Shown here in pieces: positions 1 to 4,120 of a DNA stretch of 6,176 nt. The notes beneath the pieces are model-generated. The model was not told where the DNA came from. It saw nothing but the letters and a program-made list of their open reading frames with translations, and searched no databases. Made by a program: the position numbers and the translations under genes. The stretch spans positions 1 through 6,176 of the forward strand of contig QWPU01000196.1 of NCBI GenBank assembly GCA_003671065.1, given 5' to 3'. Within the stretch, counting starts at the first letter, position 1. Each line of letters opens with the position of its first letter. This stretch comes from Planctomycetota bacterium (GTDB lineage Bacteria; Planctomycetota; Phycisphaerae; Phycisphaerales; SM1A02).

Positions 1-2
1 CA

Positions 3-200
3 GCAGCGACGAGCGCGCGGGATTGGGTGCGTTGGTCGGCGGCGTGGACGGGCGGTATCTGGCTCGCGCTTAGTACGAGGTTGGACTCCGCGTGGATTGC
101 GGCGGCGATTGTCGCCGTGGTGGTCATGCCGATTGCGATGCTCGCGACGCTGGGATTGCGCGAGTCCTACGGCACTGATCTTGACTTCAACGAGGAGTGA
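3..200 (+). CDS. C-terminal end of a membrane protein, probably an MFS transporter (5' truncated by window edge)
   Basis: Only the last 65 codons are present; the frame is open from the left edge to the TGA at 198-200. The peptide contains a short amphipathic or membrane stretch (about residues 10-22, WSAAWTGGIWLALS) followed by a clear hydrophobic helix (about residues 30-52, AWIAAAIVAVVVMPIAMLA). It ends in a charged tail, LRESYGTDLDFNEE. A last transmembrane helix followed by a short acidic tail of the form ET-G-DLD resembles the cytoplasmic C terminus of many major-facilitator-superfamily permeases; that resemblance is from memory and cannot be tested on so short a piece. If it is a sugar permease it would suit the fucose-activation genes further right, but it is about 4 kb away and that link is inference. 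The GAGGAG near its end abuts a GTGA, so the following gene could be translationally coupled. Confidence 0.6.
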   Translation, partial: AATSARDWVRWSAAWTGGIWLALSTRLDSAWIAAAIVAVVVMPIAMLATLGLRESYGTDLDFNEE

Positions 201-238
201 CTGCTCGTTACACTCGCGCTCGCTTTCGAGACACACTC

Positions 239-688
239 ATGATCACGCCAACATTTCGCTCAATCGTTTACTTCACCATCGCAGCCCTCGTACTTTCGAC
301 GGTCGCATGCAGCAGCGTTCCAACAGGCGCGGGCGTGTATCTCGTCACTGTGACCGATGTGAAGTCAGGCGAACCGATTGATGGCGTCGCGCTCACCGCA
401 ACAGGCGCGGGAACACGCGCGCAAGGCAGTGCGCCTTCGACCGCAACGACTGATGAAGACGGCGAAGCAACGCTCGCCCTCGGAAACTGGGGCGCGATTG
501 ATCTTGTAATCCACGCCGACACCACCACCGAGCGTTGGCTCATCACGCAGAGTCGCGTCGCCGTCAACGGCGGTTCATCGCGCATCGATCCCCTTCGACT
601 CATCGTCGGCGCAGGCCCACAAGGCGGCTTCACGATTTACGGGCTCTCAATCACCCGAATTGAAAAAGGCCCGAAGAAAGACAACTGA
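239..688 (+). CDS. Small lipoprotein with a carboxypeptidase-regulatory-like beta-sandwich domain
   Basis: The 149-residue product begins with a signal peptide: Arg7, a hydrophobic core at about residues 8-22 (IVYFTIAALVLSTVA) and Cys24 preceded by STVA. This fits the broad lipobox pattern, so lipidation at Cys24 by Lgt and LspA is expected. Ser, not Asp, follows the Cys, which by the usual rule favours outer-membrane sorting. Residues 33-102 read like one CarboxypepD_reg/transthyretin-like repeat: VYLVTVTDVKSGEPIDGVAL, a variable loop, then TTDEDGEATLAL and a strand IDLVIHADTTTERW. Such domains are structural or adhesive and carry no catalytic residues. The C terminus is basic (EKGPKKDN). 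I chose ATG 239 because the signal peptide starts well there; an in-frame GTG at 197, overlapping the upstream stop, would add 14 residues rich in Arg before the signal. The precise role is unknown. It converges with the next gene across 44 bases with no obvious hairpin terminator. Confidence 0.75.
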   Translation: MITPTFRSIVYFTIAALVLSTVACSSVPTGAGVYLVTVTDVKSGEPIDGVALTATGAGTRAQGSAPSTATTDEDGEATLALGNWGAIDLVIHADTTTERWLITQSRVAVNGGSSRIDPLRLIVGAGPQGGFTIYGLSITRIEKGPKKDN

Positions 689-732
689 TCAGGAAGCACA
701 GCTGTTTCACTGCGCCGTCTCGCGCGCGATGT

Positions 733-1359
733 TTAGCGCTGTTTCAGAATGAATGCGACGAGTCCAATCACGGCCAACGCGCATCCCATGAACAAGGCGA
801 CGAGAAGTGGATTCGTGGGCACTTCCTTGGCAGAACTCTCCGCGATCGGTGCCTTGCCGAGTTTCGCTAGTGCAGCCCGAACTCGCGCACCGACGCTTTG
901 GTCGTACGCAAGCGTTTGCAATTCCGTGAGCGCGAGACTCCACAGCACGCTTTCTAGACACTTCTGCGGATTGCCCGCTTCATCTGGCTTGCAGTCAACT
1001 TCGCCACACACCCCGCAAGTCATCTGCACGACGAGCGGAGGGATTGCATCGTCACGCACCATGCTGTTCCTCACCGTGCAATCGCAGTATTCGCTCACGA
1101 TTCCAGTGAGCACATCGCCACCTTCCACGGCGACGCCTACCACTGGGCACGCGGTTGGACTGTCGCAATTGGGCTCATTACCAAAAGTGGATTGAGGAAA
1201 CAATGACAACAGGATCGCGGAGGCAATCAGCCCCTGCACTCCGAACCGACTCAAACAGGATCTCGGTGACTGGGGAAAAGATGGTGATTTCACAGTGTTC
1301 TGTGATCGCCGCCCGTGAGAATCGCTCCTGAGCAATCTATGGACAGTGCAATGTCGCAT
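733..1359 (-). CDS. Exported cysteine-rich protein with C-terminal membrane anchor, function unknown
   Basis: The product is 208 residues from ATG 1359 (a TTG lies immediately before it). A hydrophobic segment at about residues 41-54 (VQGLIASAILLSLF), followed by PQSTFG and then Asn-Glu-Pro, looks like a signal peptide cleaved near residue 60. The 40-residue basic lead-in is long, so an internal GTG at 1293 (186 residues) is a credible alternative start; neither has a good Shine-Dalgarno. The predicted exported part has eight cysteines at 65, 71, 92, 94, 115, 118, 123 and 134, arranged C-x5-C, CDC, CGVC-x4-C and a single C. This suggests disulfides or a bound metal. A helical stretch (about 135-172) follows. 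A single transmembrane helix at about 184-205 (PLLVALFMGCALAVIGLVAF) ends in KQR, giving a type I topology with the cysteine domain outside. I recognise no family. Confidence 0.65.
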   Translation of the reverse strand: MRHCTVHRLLRSDSHGRRSQNTVKSPSFPQSPRSCLSRFGVQGLIASAILLSLFPQSTFGNEPNCDSPTACPVVGVAVEGGDVLTGIVSEYCDCTVRNSMVRDDAIPPLVVQMTCGVCGEVDCKPDEAGNPQKCLESVLWSLALTELQTLAYDQSVGARVRAALAKLGKAPIAESSAKEVPTNPLLVALFMGCALAVIGLVAFILKQR

Positions 1360-1375
1360 CAAGAGAAAAACAAAT

Positions 1376-1412
1376 TTCCAAAATATAGGAAGAATCCGCG
1401 AGTGTCGGCGAA
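1376..1412 (-). promoter_or_regulatory. Possible promoter of the cysteine-rich exported protein gene
   Basis: The spacer 1360-1471 contains an AT-rich patch (about 1360-1392) in otherwise GC-rich sequence, directly upstream of the minus-strand start at 1359. Read on the minus strand it holds TATATT (complement of 1382-1387), a fair match to a -10 element. At 16 bases upstream there is only a poor -35 candidate, GCCGAC (complement of 1404-1409). The inferred transcript would begin near 1375, leaving a short leader. The AT contrast is seen directly; the promoter assignment is inference and the -35 is weak. Confidence 0.25.
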
Positions 1413-1471
1413 TGGCTGCGACCTCGGGATCCAGTTTGAGGGCGACCGTTGATATCTCTTCCCGCGATCAA

Positions 1472-2263
1472 CTACCGCGCAATCACTTCAATCATCGGAC
1501 CCGCGCAGGCGCCGAGTCGATCGCATGCTCGCTGCAAGTTGCGCAGGAATGACACGGACGCGAGCTCTGGCTGATCGACAAGATCGGTGATTGCTTTGAC
1601 AGACGCGAGAGCAACATCTTCGTCGCGTGCAACCATGGCAAGTGCTGCGAGTTCCATGTCCTTCGCCATCGTTCCCGCGCTAGCGAACTGCTTGAGTTCC
1701 TCAACGGACGCATCCAAACTTGATCCTGTAGACACATCGCCGATGGTTGCATCGAGTCGTGCTGCTAAGGACGCGAGCATGTCCGTGCTGAGCGAAAGTC
1801 GAGTGTGCGCGCGTGAAAGTGCATCAAATCCAGGGAGCGCGACTCGCGCATCGTGCACCATCGTGTGGCGAGCGACGACGAGATCACCAATGCCAATGTG
1901 CTGCGCGGAGAAGCCGCCAGCGGTGCCCATGTTGATGACGAGATCGGGCCGTGTTGCGTCGGTCGCGATTGCAAGCGCGTGCAACAGCGTGGTTGCGGCG
2001 TAGATCGGACCCACGCGATCGACATGAGTGGCTGCGTCGAGTCCAGCGGTGACCAATCGAATCCGTGCGCCTGCGACATGGCCTTCACGAACACGCGCGG
2101 GATGCATTGAGCGCAGTGCCCTCGGTTCACCAAGACCTAGCGCGCACGCGATTGGACTGGCTTCACTCTCCATCGCGACACAGATCATGATGTCGCGAAC
2201 GCGCGGGGGAAGTGGCACGAGCGTGACAACACTGTGCGTCGCGTGGTTGGATGTGTCAACCAT
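1472..2263 (-). CDS. 5'-methylthioadenosine/S-adenosylhomocysteine nucleosidase-like protein (plant-MTN-like)
   Basis: This 263-residue protein belongs to the PNP/UDP phosphorylase superfamily, whose MTAN members hydrolyse the glycosidic bond of methylthioadenosine or S-adenosylhomocysteine, releasing adenine for methionine and S-adenosylmethionine recycling. The diagnostic elements are present in order: VAMESEA at 29-35 with Glu34 aligned to the proton-acceptor Glu12 of the E. coli enzyme; VINMGTAGGF at 109-118; IGDLVVARHTMVHDAR at 125-140; DVSTGSSLD at 176-184; KDMELAA at 201-207 with the ribose-binding Met203-Glu204 pair; and AITDLVD at 224-230 with Asp227 at the catalytic-acid position (E. 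coli Asp197). From memory, the STG-SLD, KDMEgAA and TDLVDg wording is closer to Arabidopsis MTN than to E. coli Pfs. Futalosine hydrolase (MqnB) is the main alternative. Start ATG 2263 overlaps the upstream nuclease stop by one base (TGATG), implying coupled translation; an in-frame ATG at 2302 would add 13 residues and overlap more. Confidence 0.85.
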   Translation of the reverse strand: MVDTSNHATHSVVTLVPLPPRVRDIMICVAMESEASPIACALGLGEPRALRSMHPARVREGHVAGARIRLVTAGLDAATHVDRVGPIYAATTLLHALAIATDATRPDLVINMGTAGGFSAQHIGIGDLVVARHTMVHDARVALPGFDALSRAHTRLSLSTDMLASLAARLDATIGDVSTGSSLDASVEELKQFASAGTMAKDMELAALAMVARDEDVALASVKAITDLVDQPELASVSFLRNLQRACDRLGACAGPMIEVIAR

Positions 2264-3708
2264 CACAGTTCGATCGGCACTTCGTAGGCGGGCATTGCGC
2301 ACTCGATGCCGAGCTCGGTGCTCAATCGTGCGGCAAGCGCGGCGCGGCCTGCATCAGTGCCGTGATTGATCAGCACGCGTCCAGGTTTCTCGCCGAAGCT
2401 CCCAAGCCACTTCACAAGATCATCTTGATCGGCGTGACCAGAGAGACCTTCAACGCGCACAGTGCTTGCGCGCACCGGCAACAACTTGCCGTCAATCTGC
2501 ACGCGATCAGCGCCGCGTTGCAGTTTCCATGCGAATCCGCCGTCAGGTTGATATCCCGACAACACCACGATGCAATCAGTGCGATCAATGCTCTCACCAA
2601 GGTGACGCATGACAGGGCCCGCGTCCATAAAGCCACTGCCCGCGAGAATGATGCCGCCGTGGACCATGCGGTCAATCGCCATTGATTCGCGCTTGCTCAA
2701 CACATAATGCAACTCAGGGAACCACAACGGCGCGCCGCCTGCGCGAACGCTTTGCTCGAGCTCTGGCGAGAGATACTCTGGGTTTCGGTAGAGCGACTCG
2801 ATGCCGTGCACGGCCATCGGACTGTCAACGTAGACATTGAGTCCGTGCAAAAGCCCGCGTCCATGCAAGCGCGCGAGGCGATGCACGAGCAACTGCGCGC
2901 GACCGAGCGCAAAGCAGGGGATGATGATTTTGGCCTTGCGTGCCGCGGCATCTGCCACGATTTCTGCAAGTTTTGCTTCAGGATCAGCGCCCGCATCGCG
3001 ACGACGCTCGCCGTTGGTGCTTTCAACAATGACGACATCCGCGCGTGCGGGCTTGTGCGGCGAAGCAAGCAACGCCGAGTGGGTTGGACCAAGGTCGCCT
3101 GAGAAAAGAACGATCTTGCGATCCGCTCCCACGCCAATCGAAATCTCTGCACTCGCGGCGCCAGGAATGTGACCCGCGTTACGAAAGGTCAGCGACATGA
3201 GCGGCGCAATCTTCACTTCGCGATTGAGCGCCACGCCTTCAATGATGTCCATTGTGTCGCGCACTTCAGGCGTATCGAACAATCGCTGCGCTGGAGGAAA
3301 CTCGGGCGCGACGCCAGGCGCTTCACCTGGCATCAACGCGCGTGACCACGGTGCGGAACCACTTGAGCGTTCGTAGAAGCGCGCGCGTTGCAAGCGCGCG
3401 CTCGAACGCATCACGCGACCGAGCAACTCATGCGTGGCAATTGTGCAGTAAATCTTGCCTTTGAAGCCGAGGCTTGTCGCCATCGCAAGGCGTCCGCAGT
3501 GATCGATGTGCGCGTGCGTGATGATGATCGCATCAAGCGATGCAAAGTCGATGCGCGGCGCGACGGCGTTGCGCGCTTCATCAGCGGGCGTGCCTTGAAA
3601 CATGCCGAAATCAACGAGAATTCGTGCCTTTGGCGTGGTGAGCAGCGTGCAACTTCCCGTGACTTCACCAGCTGCACCGTGAAACTGAATTGTCGCGCCA
3701 ATGCTCAT
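2263..3708 (-). CDS. Metallo-beta-lactamase/beta-CASP family nuclease (CPSF-like, RNA-processing type)
   Basis: The 481-residue protein shows the full motif set of a beta-CASP ribonuclease. Motif 2 is HAHIDH at 65-70, preceded by motif 1 Asp33 (LVDFGMFQG). Motif 3 is His180 (NAGHIPGA) and motif 4 is Asp205 (FSGDLG). Motif A is Glu229 (VVIVEST), followed by the beta-CASP core with IIIPCFALGRAQ at 261-272, DSPMA at 295-299 and LAGSGFMDAG at 355-364. Motif B is His425 (LSGHADQDDL) and motif C is His449 (LINHGTD). These residues bind two zincs and the scissile phosphate, so an active endo- or exoribonuclease is expected. Length and architecture match stand-alone bacterial/archaeal CPSF-like proteins such as Thermus TTHA0252; there is no KH domain and no RNase J C-terminal domain. 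Start ATG 3708 overlaps the mutarotase stop (ATGA) and has a good GGAG seven bases upstream. It sits mid-operon between mutarotase and nucleosidase. The natural substrate is unknown. Confidence 0.92.
   Translation of the reverse strand: MSIGATIQFHGAAGEVTGSCTLLTTPKARILVDFGMFQGTPADEARNAVAPRIDFASLDAIIITHAHIDHCGRLAMATSLGFKGKIYCTIATHELLGRVMRSSARLQRARFYERSSGSAPWSRALMPGEAPGVAPEFPPAQRLFDTPEVRDTMDIIEGVALNREVKIAPLMSLTFRNAGHIPGAASAEISIGVGADRKIVLFSGDLGPTHSALLASPHKPARADVVIVESTNGERRRDAGADPEAKLAEIVADAAARKAKIIIPCFALGRAQLLVHRLARLHGRGLLHGLNVYVDSPMAVHGIESLYRNPEYLSPELEQSVRAGGAPLWFPELHYVLSKRESMAIDRMVHGGIILAGSGFMDAGPVMRHLGESIDRTDCIVVLSGYQPDGGFAWKLQRGADRVQIDGKLLPVRASTVRVEGLSGHADQDDLVKWLGSFGEKPGRVLINHGTDAGRAALAARLSTELGIECAMPAYEVPIEL
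3378..3402. repeat. Perfect 9-bp GC inverted repeat with 7-base loop, inside the nuclease gene
   Basis: AGCGCGCGC (3378-3386) and GCGCGCGCT (3394-3402) are exact reverse complements around GTTGCAA. The arms alternate purine and pyrimidine and could form a strong hairpin or cruciform. They encode part of the SSARLQRARFYE stretch of the nuclease, and Ala/Arg codons (GCG, CGC) are favoured throughout this genome, so the repeat may be no more than codon bias. Confidence 0.5.
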
Positions 3709-4070
3709 CGCGTCTCTCCGACAGAGACCGAACGCGTACTAGAAAGATCGAAAATTTCATCCATAGAGGCCCACCACTCACCGTCTCGCGCGCAAGGCGC
3801 AGGTTGTTGAAAAGTTCGCATGAGTGCATCCCATGCTCGTGTCCGCGGATTCGCCGCGTAGGTTTGGTAATCGCGCGCAGGATCAAACGAGTCCTCGGCC
3901 TCAACGACCATGAACAGTCGCGTGCCGCCGCGATACATGCGCATGTTGCGAATGCCAATCGCGCGCAGACCTTCGATGACCTCAGGCCACACCGCACGGT
4001 GATGGCATAGGTATGTGTCGATCGCTGCAGGATCGTCCTTCAAATCAAGAGTTTGTGCGAAGACTCGCAT
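3705..4070 (-). CDS. RhaM/YiiL-family sugar mutarotase (L-rhamnose or L-fucose type)
   Basis: The 121-residue product matches the L-rhamnose mutarotase family (Pfam RhaM, formerly DUF718), which interconverts the alpha and beta anomers of 6-deoxy-hexopyranoses in the cytoplasm. Visible signatures are: MRVFAQTLDLKDDP at the start; Tyr20 and His24 in DTYLCHHRAVWPEV, spaced like the active-site Tyr18 and His22 of E. coli RhaM; IRNMRMYRGGTRLFMVVEAED at about 40-60; a Trp at 80; and WWASMDEIFDL at 99-109. It lies divergent to a fucokinase/GDP-fucose pyrophosphorylase, so fucose is the more likely substrate; the classical fucose mutarotase FucU belongs to the unrelated RbsD fold. ATG 4070 gives a family-sized N terminus but has no Shine-Dalgarno. 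An ATG at 4136 would add 22 residues and overlap the divergent gene, so I reject it. It is the first gene of the minus-strand operon; its stop overlaps the nuclease start by four bases. Confidence 0.85.
   Translation of the reverse strand: MRVFAQTLDLKDDPAAIDTYLCHHRAVWPEVIEGLRAIGIRNMRMYRGGTRLFMVVEAEDSFDPARDYQTYAANPRTRAWDALMRTFQQPAPCARDGEWWASMDEIFDLSSTRSVSVGETR
3716..3719 (-). promoter_or_regulatory. Shine-Dalgarno of the beta-CASP nuclease, inside the mutarotase 3' end
   Basis: On the minus strand GGAG lies seven bases before the ATG at 3708, within the last codons of the mutarotase. It supports the chosen nuclease start and, with the ATGA overlap, independent re-initiation at this junction. 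It is the best-formed ribosome site in the minus-strand operon. Confidence 0.6.
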
Positions 4071-4110
4071 TGGGAGAGGGTATCGAAATCCCCGTGCTTC
4101 TGCGAACGAT

Positions 4111-4114
4111 GAGG
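4111..4114 (+). promoter_or_regulatory. Shine-Dalgarno that decides the FKP start at 4121
   Basis: GAGG (in TGAGG) is six bases upstream of the ATG at 4121. The other in-frame ATGs at 4109 and 4139 have no purine-rich site at proper distance, so 4121 is preferred. No convincing -10/-35 pair is visible for either direction in the 50-base divergent spacer 4071-4120; promoters may lie partly inside the opposing coding sequences. Confidence 0.5.
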
Positions 4115-4120
4115 CGATCC

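Noticed and set aside
268..633. Antisense frame within the lipoprotein gene
   Set aside because: Sense strand has a good signal peptide, lipobox and a typical beta-domain pattern; the antisense product has none.
689..732. Search for a bidirectional terminator between convergent genes
   Set aside because: Only CAGCTG and GC-rich alternation are present; no stem with adjacent T-run in either direction.
1448..1472. Inverted repeat GTTGAT/ATCAAC as a rho-independent terminator of the nucleosidase operon
   Set aside because: Stem is only six AT-containing pairs with a 13-base loop and no T-run follows, so it is not called as a terminator feature.
2707..3102. Open frame of 131 codons antisense to the nuclease gene
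   Set aside because: Composition is that of a shadow frame (many Cys, Arg, Ala), it has no family resemblance, and the opposite strand carries every beta-CASP motif.
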